Below, in pieces: positions 36,459 through 45,059 of a stretch of DNA of 64,000 bases. The DNA comes from JABDFW01 sp035550215. Lineage in GTDB: Bacteria; Bacteroidota; Bacteroidia; Chitinophagales; Chitinophagaceae. Position numbers and translations under genes: made by a program. Location of the stretch: the NCBI GenBank assembly GCA_035550215.1, contig DASZPM010000008.1, positions 248,001-312,000 on the forward strand, read 5' to 3'. Each line of letters opens with the position of its first letter. The stretch's first letter is position 1. The notes beneath the pieces are model-generated. The model did not search any database. It was given only the letters and a program-made list of their open reading frames with translations, and was not told the origin of the DNA.

Positions 36459-36908
36459 ATGAAAAAGTTTTCCTTACTTATCATGGTGTGTTTTATATGC
36501 ACCATAGTAAATGCCCAGGCATTTTTGGGCTTTGGCGCCGGGGTGCACAATTTTAAGTCCCCGGTAATCAGCCTGTACACAGGCTACCAGTTAAAACATG
36601 TTGTTTCAGAGTTTGAACTAAAGGCTCCGCCCGTTGATATGCACGTTAGCGAGCCGGCTACTATGTCGTTTAAAACCGGTTACGAAATTACGCTTGCCGG
36701 CCACCTTGTTTTTATACCGCAAATAGAGGCAAGCTACATGCAGTACAGCACAGACGAAACCAAGGGCGCTACCTGGCAAAACGGCTGGAAAACCGGCGTT
36801 GGCGCACGTTTAAGATGGAAGAATGTATTTGCGCAGGCGGATTACGCAGGCACTACTTACCTGTGCGTTGGTATATGCGCGCAGTTAAAAAGGCAGCAAA
36901 GCTGGTAA
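36459..36908 (+). CDS. Secreted hypothetical protein, paralog B
   Basis: 149 residues with a signal peptide (MKKFSLLIMVCFICTIVNAQ). It aligns with paralog A along its whole length: LGFGAG, LKAPPVDMHV against MKAPPIDMRV, FKTGYEITLAG, WQNGWK, GARLRW, FAQADY and the end LCVGICAQLKRQQSW against LCFGICAQFKSRQTW. It resembles a small outer-membrane barrel. Function unknown; the tandem arrangement suggests recent duplication or diversification. Confidence 0.75.
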   Translation: MKKFSLLIMVCFICTIVNAQAFLGFGAGVHNFKSPVISLYTGYQLKHVVSEFELKAPPVDMHVSEPATMSFKTGYEITLAGHLVFIPQIEASYMQYSTDETKGATWQNGWKTGVGARLRWKNVFAQADYAGTTYLCVGICAQLKRQQSW

Positions 36909-37132
36909 AAGGTAGCGTTGTTTTTGTACGGCCATTGTTCAGGCTTAGTATGATGTTATTTGAATAGGCACTTAATTTAAATGTCATTTGCACGCTGAAC
37001 AATGTTTGCTACAAATACCTGGCGGTGTATTACAGCGCATTGTACACTCACAGGGAGGCACCAGTGGCAGGCATAGTTGGCATAATATAAAGCGTTCTAT
37101 TTTTGGTAAATAGTGCTTAATTACATAAGCTG

Positions 37133-37529
37133 CTACCATTCAACATTAACCAGTTGCTTATAATCGTTAAAGTTTTTTATCAATGCTTATAATTGTCAAT
37201 CTTTGATATAGTGCAGTAGCGATGATAAGCCGGTCAAACGGGTCACGATGCGTGTCTGAAAGCGGAACAGAATTATATTCAAAAATATGGTTTTCAGATA
37301 ACGGTAAAATGTTGATTCCGTTGGAGAGCGCGTTGTTATAATAATCAACAAGGGGACCATTAAGCGAGAGTTTCCCGATTTTTATTTTTATGGCCATTTC
37401 GAAAAAAGACACCATGCTTACATATATAGTATTCGCACGGTTTTCAATTAAAGCAAGAGCGTGTGGGGAAAGTAACTTGTTTCCTTCTGCAAACCATAAA
37501 AATGCATGGGTATCGAGTAATAATTCCAT
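37133..37529 (-). CDS. VapC-type PIN toxin with a C-terminal frameshift
   Basis: The open frame 37167-37529 codes 120 residues (MELLLDTHAFLWF...), with D6 of the PIN site and the later DPFDRLIIATAL. It stops right after SIDKKL. If one A is removed from the A6 run (T6 on plus, 37173-37178), reading continues as DKNFNDYKQLVNVEW and ends at TAG 37133-37135, the usual C-terminus of this VapC subfamily. So the displayed gene has a one-base insertion, real or a sequencing error. It overlaps the antitoxin gene by one base at TAATG. RNase toxin, neutralised by the upstream partner. Confidence 0.8.
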
Positions 37530-37747
37530 TACATATACTCCTTCAAATCTTCAAGAGGGGCATCAAAATCAACAGCCATAAAGGTTATCTTTCCTTTTGC
37601 AAAACCAAATAGTCTTTTTGCATTTTGCTTAGCGGGTTCTATCTCGCGGGTAAAGGTCACCAGTACTTCAACCGGCCCGTTAGTCTCGGGTGCTTCTTCC
37701 AGCATAACCTGGCCATTGTTATATGTACCCTTAACTGTAGTAAGCAT
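37529..37747 (-). CDS. VapB-like antitoxin (DUF2281-type)
   Basis: 72 residues, starting MLTTVKGTYNNGQVMLEEAPE, with the typical DUF2281 strand-turn-strand start, then FTREIEPAKQ and the C-terminal DAPLEDLKEYM that wraps the toxin. The stop overlaps the toxin start (ATG-TAATG). Together they form a type II toxin-antitoxin operon. It should bind its own promoter. Confidence 0.85.
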   Translation of the reverse strand: MLTTVKGTYNNGQVMLEEAPETNGPVEVLVTFTREIEPAKQNAKRLFGFAKGKITFMAVDFDAPLEDLKEYM

Positions 37748-37925
37748 ATAAATAATTTATTTCAAAGTTAATAAATTTGCAGTTACACCGGTCTGTGTTG
37801 CCGCTTACTCCTCCGGATTGCGTACTTGCCGCTTTTGCAAGTTTATTAAAATCAGATAGCCGCTTTTATACGAGGCCATTGGCATTGGTGTTGTTCCTTC
37901 TCCTTAAGGAAATTGTAAATTACCG

Positions 37926-39251
37926 TTATTGTATATCCAGCGCATGGTCTGCCGGTATATCCTGCCCGCTCCATATTTTTACCGATGTCCAGGGCTGCGG
38001 CGGGGCGCTCCAGAACTCATCCGTAGCAGGCAGCCCCAGCGGTAGAAAAATCTCGCTGCATATATACAGGCTGCCGGTGGTTATATAAAAGTCAGCAAGG
38101 CCCGGCTGGCTGCCATACAAACCAATTGTTAGCCAGCCTTTGCCGTTAAAAGTTGTGGGCGATTGCAGCGTTTTTTGCAATACCGCTGTAAGGCCGCACC
38201 GCACCTGCGCGGGTGTTAGCTGTTGCGGTAACTGTTTTATATAAGCCATATAGGCAAGGTGATGAAATACCCCTGCACGGTACACGATAGAGCGGCCTGT
38301 TACAGGGTAGCTGCCATCGGTGTTTATAAGGCGCTCCAATATTTCAGCGTAACGTTGCGCAATGGTACGCGCCTTTTCTGCTTCATGCAGGTAAGCCTTT
38401 TTCTTTTCGCCCTGCACCGCAAGTATTTCACCAAGAAAAGGCTGTATAACAATACTGTTATAATAATCCAGGTGAAAATTCATGCCGTCGCTGTACATGC
38501 CATCGCCCACGTACCAATGCTGTGTAAACTCGCGTATGCCATATTCGGTGCGCACAGGGTCATCGCCCAAACCGTACTTGCAAAAAAATGCTTCAATCAT
38601 CCCCGAAAACAAAATCCAGTTGCTGTACACCGGCACGGTGCTTCTTGTTGACTGCAATGCGGTTACAACCTGCCGCTTAACTTTTGTATCAAGGTTCTGC
38701 CACAGCCAGGGGCACCGTATTAGCCCCAGCGCAAAAAACGACGCGTCAACCAGCGGCTGGCCGCCCTTCCACTCCATATAATCCGCTGCCTGCGGGTTAA
38801 CGGCATTGGCTATTGCTTTAAGGCACCACTGCCGGTATTGGCCGCGCAGGCGTACTTCTTTATCATCGCCGCCCTCCAGTTGCAGCCACGGCGCTATGCC
38901 GCTTAACGTGCGGCCAAAGGCTTCAAGATAGGCAGACCTTGTGCGCCCTTCTTTATTGTCAATATGTTCGGCCAGCGCAACGGGCATGTTTGCCTTTAAA
39001 CTGTCGTTGGCAAGGTTATATATTACAGGCCGCGCTATTTTATCCATACAGGCCAGCCACATGGTGCGTGTGGTATCGCGGTTATTTTGCGCGGCGCCGG
39101 CAATGGTGCATACCACCATAAGCAGCATTGTTAAGGCTTTGGCGGCAATGGTATTTTGTATTGAATTTTTCACCCTGTAATATATTTTGTTCGCCTGTAT
39201 ATACTGACGGTTACCCGGTGGTGATGAAGGTAGGGAAAAGAATGATGACAC
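37926..39251 (-). CDS. DUF2264-domain protein, secreted
   Basis: A frame of 441 codons. The real start is probably downstream: residues 42-55 (TMLLMVVCTIAGAAQ) look like the signal peptide, so a GTG at ~39173 or ATG at ~39128 is likely. The body has DUF2264 features (GRTLSGIAPWLQLEGGDD, NWILFSGMIEAFF, WYVGDGMYSDG), an alpha/alpha-barrel fold seen in Bacteroidota carbohydrate clusters, probably a glycosidase or lyase of uncharacterised specificity. No other saccharide genes adjoin it. Confidence 0.8.
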   Translation of the reverse strand: MSSFFSLPSSPPGNRQYIQANKIYYRVKNSIQNTIAAKALTMLLMVVCTIAGAAQNNRDTTRTMWLACMDKIARPVIYNLANDSLKANMPVALAEHIDNKEGRTRSAYLEAFGRTLSGIAPWLQLEGGDDKEVRLRGQYRQWCLKAIANAVNPQAADYMEWKGGQPLVDASFFALGLIRCPWLWQNLDTKVKRQVVTALQSTRSTVPVYSNWILFSGMIEAFFCKYGLGDDPVRTEYGIREFTQHWYVGDGMYSDGMNFHLDYYNSIVIQPFLGEILAVQGEKKKAYLHEAEKARTIAQRYAEILERLINTDGSYPVTGRSIVYRAGVFHHLAYMAYIKQLPQQLTPAQVRCGLTAVLQKTLQSPTTFNGKGWLTIGLYGSQPGLADFYITTGSLYICSEIFLPLGLPATDEFWSAPPQPWTSVKIWSGQDIPADHALDIQ

Positions 39252-39655
39252 CTGCCGGTGATGATAAAAAGGAGGAATGCAAAAACGCCTAAGCTGTTAA
39301 TTATCATAAACTTGTGAAAAATTTTGCTATTTTCTTTACCGATGTATCCTTCTTCACGCCTTCGTTTCTTCCTCCAGTCTTCTCATCTTCCTGTCTTCGC
39401 ACCTTCCCTTCATTCCGGCTCTCCTTCTTTCTTTCTTGCTTTCAGCCTCGCCCCCTCTCACTTTCGGACTTCCGGTCTCCCGGACTTTCGGACTCAACCC
39501 CGGTCTTCCAGTCTTCTTATCTTCCAGTCTTCGCACCTTCCCTTCATTCCGGCTCTCCCTCTTTCTTTCTTGCTTTCAGCCTCGCCCCTTCTCTTACTTT
39601 CGGACTTCCGGTCTTCCCGACTTCCGGACTTCCCGGTTTTCCCCAATGACTTTCT
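39252..39655. repeat. Polypyrimidine block with two tandem 134-bp repeats
   Basis: 404 bases, C/T-rich on the plus strand. One unit begins TCTTCGCACCTTCCCTTCAT at 39394-39527 and again at 39528, period 134, with near-identical first ~70 bases then divergence after about 39600. Inside, shorter motifs (GACTTCCGG, TTTCGGACTTCCGG) repeat irregularly. The same motif set occurs inside the gene at 39656-40363. No gene function assigned. Confidence 0.85.
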
Positions 39656-40363
39656 TTACCTGTAACGGCTCCGCTCAGGTTTGTATTCAGGCTCATAGTT
39701 TAGTTTTGGCGGAGTACCATACGGCAGCACCCCACCCGTAGGCACCAGTCCCGGCCTGACACCGGGAATTACCGGCGGTTTCTCCACTGCTGCTGTCTTT
39801 ACCTCCGGCGGTAATTCCGGCGCCGGGTTCTCAGGGGTCGTCTTTTCCGCTCCCGCACTTCCAGGCTCTCCCTCTTCTTGTTTTCCTGGCTTCCGGTCTT
39901 CCCGACTTTCAGACTTGTTCCCTTTCTCTTTTCCGGACTTCCGGTCTCCCGAGCTTCCAGACTCTCCGCCTTCCGGACTTTTATCATGGTTAAGGTTCAG
40001 GGTAACTTTCCAGTCCGTTTCTTCCCTTACCTGTTTAGGGTCAATGCCGTGGTTTACCTTCAGGTCAAAGATTAGGCCGCGGATGTTGCCCTCGCCATTT
40101 ACCAACGCCTCCATTTTGCGGCACATTACCTGGTAGCGTATCTTTTTAAAGACCGCCCGGTAGTTTTTGTTACCGTCGTACTTTTTAAGGTCATCCTCGC
40201 TTAAATCAAGGTAAAGGCAAAAGCCCTCCAGCGAGTAAATAATCTTTTTGGATACCTGCACCAGTTTGTCGCGGTAGCGTACTGTTGTAATATTGTCATC
40301 ACATTCCTTGCGGTACTCCGCCCATTTTGCCTGCACCCCTGCAGGCTGTAACCTGTATGCCAT
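39656..40363 (-). CDS. Protein resembling a phage small terminase, low-complexity tail
   Basis: 235 residues. The first ~125 have EGFCLYLDLSEDDLKKYDGN, then RKMEALVNGEGNIRGLIFDL and KVNHGIDPKQVREE, which resembles the helix-turn-helix small terminase proteins of Bacteroidota prophages (inference; weak). The last ~100 residues are low complexity: EGGESGSSGDRKSGKEKGNK, then PEDRKPG, PAPELPPEV, with the same purine repeats that appear downstream. No other phage gene is nearby, so it is an orphan or remnant. Function uncertain. Confidence 0.45.
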   Translation of the reverse strand: MAYRLQPAGVQAKWAEYRKECDDNITTVRYRDKLVQVSKKIIYSLEGFCLYLDLSEDDLKKYDGNKNYRAVFKKIRYQVMCRKMEALVNGEGNIRGLIFDLKVNHGIDPKQVREETDWKVTLNLNHDKSPEGGESGSSGDRKSGKEKGNKSESREDRKPGKQEEGEPGSAGAEKTTPENPAPELPPEVKTAAVEKPPVIPGVRPGLVPTGGVLPYGTPPKLNYEPEYKPERSRYR

Positions 40364-40604
40364 AATCAGCTCCTCTTTAGGATATATAGCAAAACCGGTG
40401 TTTTGTCCGCTGTTTTTGGAAAGTTTTTTAGATTTTTTTTGAGAGACAGGGTAGGTAAATTAAGCAGCGGCAACACAAATTCGCTCATTTAAACGCTAAC
40501 GTCCTCAGCGTCCCCAAAGTCCCTGGGAATAGCAATAAAGTTGTGCAATATGTAACAGCAATAAGCCGACGGTTGTATATTTATTCTGTGGTAGTTTAAA
40601 CATG

Positions 40605-40661
40605 TCGCGGGATCTCATGGCCAACACACACGGCTATTGATGAAGACCCTGCGGGAAATGG
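40605..40661. repeat. REP-like repeat family X, copy 1
   Basis: 57 bp with imperfect internal symmetry (CGCGGGATCTCAT near the left, ATGAAGACCCTGCGGG at the right). The copy at 46262-46318 is the same length and matches at 47 of 57 positions by my alignment; an inverted, more distant copy lies at about 44950-45014. Confidence 0.85.
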
Positions 40662-40875
40662 AAAAGGGATAAGCAGCCGCAGGATGGGTTTGCGCAACCA
40701 CCAGCACAGGCAGTTAAAAGGATAAATTATTGATAATCAACAATACTAATATAGTAGTTTGCGTGTTTGCAATAGCAGGCAATAGCGTAAATCTACGCGT
40801 TGTACGTCACCGTATTTGGGCACAGTGTAACAAAATTGACACAGCTTGAGATTTTGCCGACGCTGCCCCACGCCA

Positions 40876-40940
40876 TTTTTAGCACATTGCAAGGCGCACA
40901 AAACCCAGACACGGAAGCCAACCTTGCAAAGAGCTAAAAA
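40876..40940. repeat. Upstream structured hairpin flanking the restriction gene
   Basis: Nested inverted repeat: TTTTTAGC (40876-40883), aca, TTGCAAGG (40887-40894), 27-base loop, CCTTGCAA (40922-40929), aga, GCTAAAAA (40933-40940). Both pairs are perfect. A homologous copy lies at 44874-44930 with loop sequence alike. The two frame the restriction gene. Confidence 0.85.
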
Positions 40941-41018
40941 TGCCAACGCACAGCCCACCCACCCCTGCAGACAAACACTGTTCGACTGAAGAAATGTTCA
41001 TGCGCCGATGCTCTTAAC

Positions 41019-41051
41019 TTGACTGCCAAAAGCTTATTTTTACGACCTTAC
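41019..41051 (+). promoter_or_regulatory. Candidate promoter of the restriction gene
   Basis: TTG at 41019-41021 and GACCTTAC at 41044-41051, 22 bases apart, loosely like the Bacteroidota -33/-7 pattern seen in front of rpmB. The start codon follows at 41069. Confidence 0.35.
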
Positions 41052-41068
41052 TAACTGATTAGCAATAA

Positions 41069-44000
41069 ATGATAACTAAGGATAATTTCAAAGACTTATT
41101 GAAGGCATTGAACTTTGAAGAAAAAGGAAATGTTTTCAGCAAATATTTTACGGACACAGACGCATATCTTAAAGTGGATTTTAAGAAAAATGAACTTATA
41201 TATCCAACTGACAAAGGCTTCATGGTAAATGGAGAGTTTACCTGCAACTTTTCTTCAGACGAAAATTTCGTTGTATTTGAATGCGTAAACCGACTTTTTG
41301 AGAAAGGATACAAGCCAGAACACATCGAACTTGAACCAAAATGGAAGGTTGGACATGGTGCAAGCGGTGGTCGTGCCGACATTTTGATAAAAGATAATTC
41401 AGGAAAATCTCTTTTAATAATCGAGTGCAAGACTGAAGGAAATGAATTCAAAAAAGAGTGGCTATACACTTTGCAACGTGGTGGACAAATGCTCACTTAC
41501 GCAAAGCAAGCAGGAACAACACAATTTGTTTGCCTCTATGCTTCTGATTTCGTAGATGGAAAAGTTGTAAAATGGCATAATATCATTTCGCTGAAAGACA
41601 ACGAAAAACTTCTGGAAGAATTAGCTGATAAAAAGCCATTATCATTTAAGGAAGCCAAAGGAATGGCAGTAGAAGATATTTACAGGGCATGGAAGGAAAC
41701 CTACAGCTTAGAATACGTTACTAAAGGAATTTTTGAAGATGACATCCAACCCTATCAGATTGGAAAGCAAAAATATACTGTTGACGACCTTGTAGAAATT
41801 GTTGGAAGCAAGGATATTCAAAGCAAGTACCATGAATTTGCAACTATCATGCGGCAGCATAATGTTTCAGGTCGTGAAAATGCTTTTGATAAGTTGGTCA
41901 ATCTCTTCCTTTGTAAAATTGTGGACGAGGCAAAGAACCCAAAAGATTTAAAATTCAATTGGAAAGGAATTGCTTACGACAGCTACTTTGACTTGCAAGA
42001 CCGATTACAATTGCTTTATCAAGCAGGAATGAAAGAGTTTTTGGGAGAAGAAGTTACTTACATTGACAACACTGCCATTGACAAAGCTTTTCGTTTCTTT
42101 AAAAAAGACCCCGATGCTACAAGGGAAACAATCAAAAAATATTTCAGAGAGCTGAAATTTTTTACAAATAATGACTTTGCCTTCATAGATGTTCATAACG
42201 AAAAACTGTTTTACCAAAATGCGGAAGTTCTTTTGAAGGTTGTTTTGATGTTGCAAGACATTAGATTACAAAGTGCAACTCATACACCTTTCTTAGGTGA
42301 CATGTTTGAAGGTTTTCTTGACCAGGGCGTTAAGCAAAGTGAAGGGCAGTTTTTCACCCCACCACCGATAGTGAAGTTCATCTTGAACTCTTTACCATTA
42401 GAAAACATAATTAAAGATAGTGAACTGCCACCAAAAGCAATAGACTACGCATGTGGAGCAGGTCATTTCCTAAATGAATTGGCTTTACAAATAAAACCTT
42501 TCGTTGCAAAACATAAAGAAGCTGACATTAAGGAGTATTACAAAGAAATTCTTGGCATTGAAAAAGAATATCGACTATCAAAGGTTGCCAAAGTTTCTGC
42601 TTTCATGTATGGACAAGACAATATCAGAATAATTTATGCAGATGCACTTAGTAAGAAAGCTAAATTACAAGAAGGTAGTTTTTCAATTTTGGTAGCAAAC
42701 CCACCGTATGCTGTCAAAGGCTTTCTACAGACATTATCAGAAACGGAAAGAAAATCGTACACGCTTTTCAATTCATTAGACGAGAAAAGTTTGCCAAATA
42801 ACAACAGTATTGAAACCTTCTTTATAGAAAGAGCGAAACAACTCTTAAAATCAGGAGCAGTTGCAGGTATCATCTTACCGTCTTCAATACTTAGTAACGA
42901 TGCAACCATTTACATCAAGACAAGAGAAATTCTATTGAAGTATTTCCAAATTATTGCAATTACAGAATTTGGCTCACAGACATTTGGCAAAACAGGTACA
43001 AACACTGTTACACTGTTTTTGAGAAGGAAAGAAGAAAATCCTGCACCAGCTGACCATTGGAAATATAGAGTTGATGCTTGGTTCACAGACAATGAAGCGG
43101 ATGCAGTTTATAACGATGCCAATTACATCAGCAATTATTGTCAGCATATTGAAGTTGATACAAGCCAATACAAAACGCTACTTAAAGGAAATCCAAGTAA
43201 AGAGCTTTTAGCAACAGAGATATTTGTTGACTATAAAAAAGCGTTTGATAACTCTACAGAAATCAAAAACCTAAAAAAACCAAACAGTGCATTTTCAAAA
43301 AAGTCTAAAGCCGACCAAGAAGTTGAACTACGCAAACGGTTCGTTGAATTTCTGCAGGCTATTGAAAAAGATAAACTATATTTCTATGTTTTAGCTGCCG
43401 AAAACAAGCAAAGGGTATTAATAGTAAGAAGCCCTACAGAAAATAAGGAACAAAAACAATTTTTGGGTTACGAGTGGAGCAGCGCAAAAGGAAGTGAAGG
43501 GATTAAATACATTAATCAAAACAATGTTTCCAACGATACAGAAGATGCAGAAGCCAAAGAAATGGTTCAGAAGCTTTCAGGACTACACAATATCAACACA
43601 CCTTTATACAATCCTAACAATCGTAATGACGGCAATAAAATAAGTAGCTATATTCAATCAAATTTTATTGGAACGGAAAACCCTATTCCTGAAGAGTTGA
43701 AGCCATTTATGAATTATTATCAAATGGCAGATTTATTGGATTTTACAAGAAAATATTTCATCAAACAAATTCAATTATCACCGAAAAAAGTCTCTTCCGA
43801 ACTCATATCTAAGTTTGAAAGTACTAAGGTTGAAAATATCTTATTAAAAGTTGTGGGAAACATCACTAAAATTCCAACTGATGAAATTTTAGAAAAAGGT
43901 AAATATCCAGTTGTTACACAAGAACAGGGGAAACTAATTTCAGGTTATACAAACAATAAAAATGCAATTTCAGATTTACCGCTAATTGTTTTTGGTGACC

Positions 44001-44857
44001 ATAGCTGCACATTCAAGTTTGTTGACTTTCCCTTTATACGTGGTGCAGATGGAACACAATTGATGAAAGTCAATCCAACTTTATTTAGACCAAAATGTTT
44101 CTATTACTTAATGAGTTTAGTCGAAATTGAAAACAAGGATAAATACGAAAGGCATTTCAAATATTTAGCAAATGCCAAAATTCCAAAGTTGCCATTCGAT
44201 GCTCAAGACAGCATTATAAAAGAATGTGAAGCAGTAGAAAATGCAGTAGAGAAAAGTTTGAAATCAATCGAACAGTCTAAAAACGAACTCATCGATATGT
44301 TTGCTTCCATTTCAACTGAAGTTGAAAGACTAAATGAAGTTGTTAACAAACAAACTGAAACTATTGACCCATTACAACAAACGGGCGATGTCTATTATAT
44401 CGGTTTAGAAAATATAGAAGGTAACACAGGGAAAATAGTTGGCAACCCTTTGACACAGTACTCAACTATCAAGAGTAACAAAAATATTTATAAGAAAGGC
44501 GACATTCTCTATGGTAAGTTGAGACCTAACCTTAACAAAGTTTATTTGGCTCAAGAAGATGGAATTTGCTCTACAGACATTCTTGTTTTCCGTTGTAACG
44601 ATCAAGAATTAAATAAATACTTCTCTTATTACTTCCGAACAAAAACGTTTAATGACGAAGTTGTAAAGACTGTAACGGGACAACAATTACCAAGGACAAA
44701 GTGGAATTTGATTGAGAATATTAAAGTCCCAGTTCCTAAAGACAGGAAAAAAGTAATCAGCCTGACAGAAAAAATCGAGCAGTCAATCATAAACGAGCAG
44801 ACAAAGATTGACAATGCATCAGAACAAAAAAAATTGATAATAAAAAAATACCTATAG
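41069..44857 (+). CDS. Single-chain restriction-modification enzyme (R-M-S, AloI-like)
   Basis: 1262 residues in three parts. N-terminal nuclease: RADILIKDNSGK then LLIIECK, with D104, E119 and K121 of a PD-(D/E)xK site. Middle N6-adenine methyltransferase: GQFFTPPPIV (~424), the SAM loop IDYACGAGHFLNE (~457) and NPPY (543-546). The C-terminal ~400 residues hold two target-recognition half-domains, like a HsdS subunit (NKNAISDLPLIVFGDHSC; YYIGLENIEGNTGKIVG, LYGKLRPNLNKVY). No helicase. Length and order match Type IIB/IIC enzymes such as AloI, which cut outside a bipartite site. The gene is much more AT-rich than its neighbours, so it was probably acquired. Flanked by paired hairpin repeats. 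Confidence 0.9.
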   Translation: MITKDNFKDLLKALNFEEKGNVFSKYFTDTDAYLKVDFKKNELIYPTDKGFMVNGEFTCNFSSDENFVVFECVNRLFEKGYKPEHIELEPKWKVGHGASGGRADILIKDNSGKSLLIIECKTEGNEFKKEWLYTLQRGGQMLTYAKQAGTTQFVCLYASDFVDGKVVKWHNIISLKDNEKLLEELADKKPLSFKEAKGMAVEDIYRAWKETYSLEYVTKGIFEDDIQPYQIGKQKYTVDDLVEIVGSKDIQSKYHEFATIMRQHNVSGRENAFDKLVNLFLCKIVDEAKNPKDLKFNWKGIAYDSYFDLQDRLQLLYQAGMKEFLGEEVTYIDNTAIDKAFRFFKKDPDATRETIKKYFRELKFFTNNDFAFIDVHNEKLFYQNAEVLLKVVLMLQDIRLQSATHTPFLGDMFEGFLDQGVKQSEGQFFTPPPIVKFILNSLPLENIIKDSELPPKAIDYACGAGHFLNELALQIKPFVAKHKEADIKEYYKEILGIEKEYRLSKVAKVSAFMYGQDNIRIIYADALSKKAKLQEGSFSILVANPPYAVKGFLQTLSETERKSYTLFNSLDEKSLPNNNSIETFFIERAKQLLKSGAVAGIILPSSILSNDATIYIKTREILLKYFQIIAITEFGSQTFGKTGTNTVTLFLRRKEENPAPADHWKYRVDAWFTDNEADAVYNDANYISNYCQHIEVDTSQYKTLLKGNPSKELLATEIFVDYKKAFDNSTEIKNLKKPNSAFSKKSKADQEVELRKRFVEFLQAIEKDKLYFYVLAAENKQRVLIVRSPTENKEQKQFLGYEWSSAKGSEGIKYINQNNVSNDTEDAEAKEMVQKLSGLHNINTPLYNPNNRNDGNKISSYIQSNFIGTENPIPEELKPFMNYYQMADLLDFTRKYFIKQIQLSPKKVSSELISKFESTKVENILLKVVGNITKIPTDEILEKGKYPVVTQEQGKLISGYTNNKNAISDLPLIVFGDHSCTFKFVDFPFIRGADGTQLMKVNPTLFRPKCFYYLMSLVEIENKDKYERHFKYLANAKIPKLPFDAQDSIIKECEAVENAVEKSLKSIEQSKNELIDMFASISTEVERLNEVVNKQTETIDPLQQTGDVYYIGLENIEGNTGKIVGNPLTQYSTIKSNKNIYKKGDILYGKLRPNLNKVYLAQEDGICSTDILVFRCNDQELNKYFSYYFRTKTFNDEVVKTVTGQQLPRTKWNLIENIKVPVPKDRKKVISLTEKIEQSIINEQTKIDNASEQKKLIIKKYL

Positions 44858-44873
44858 CCAACATACCAAGTCA

Positions 44874-44930
44874 GGCACATTTGCAAGGCACACAAAGCGA
44901 ACACACGGAAGTAACCCTTGCAAAAGAGCC
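44874..44930. repeat. Downstream structured hairpin flanking the restriction gene
   Basis: GGC (44874-44876), aca, TTTGCAAGG (44880-44888), loop, CCTTGCAAA (44916-44924), aga, GCC (44928-44930). Loop and arms align with the upstream copy at 40876-40940 (GCACACAAAGCGAACACACGG against GCGCACAAAACCCAGACACGG; shown here in 20-base pieces of the same span). It lies 17 bases after the gene's stop codon. Confidence 0.8.
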
Positions 44931-44949
44931 AGCCTTGTTCCCACGCTTA

Positions 44950-45014
44950 CCTTCCCCGCAAGGTCTTCATGCCTGGCATTGCGCGCCGGGTATGAGACCT
45001 TCTGCGGCATAACT
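44950..45014. repeat. REP-like family X, inverted divergent copy
   Basis: Left part CCGCAAGGTCTTCAT and right part ATGAGACCTTCTGCGG form an imperfect hairpin across about 44955-45008. Read on the minus strand, its ends resemble copy 1 (GGTCTCAT...ATGAAGACC) but the centre differs. Confidence 0.55.
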
Positions 45015-45059
45015 GGCACCTCAGCCCAACAAAGCGCACCGTAAATTAAAATGGGGGCC

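Larger units (their letters stand above)
40364..41068. other. 705-bp region with REP-like and hairpin repeats, no gene
   Basis: Between the terminase-like gene (minus) and the restriction gene (plus). Holds a REP-like repeat copy (40605-40661), a direct repeat GCAATAGC twice near 40770, the upstream structured hairpin (40876-40940) and the restriction-gene promoter region. No ORF credible. Confidence 0.7.

Noticed and set aside
39394..39640. Possible CRISPR array
   Set aside because: Only two units with a 134-bp period, no short constant repeats with unique spacers, no cas genes.
39314..39741. Several overlapping Ser/Pro/Phe/Leu-rich plus-strand frames of 100-113 codons
   Set aside because: They arise from the C/T-rich tandem repeat, which stays open in all three frames.
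40876..40940. Canonical integron attC site
   Set aside because: No GTTRRRY/RYYYAAC end motif could be found and no integrase is in the window. The general hairpin resemblance is kept as a finding only.
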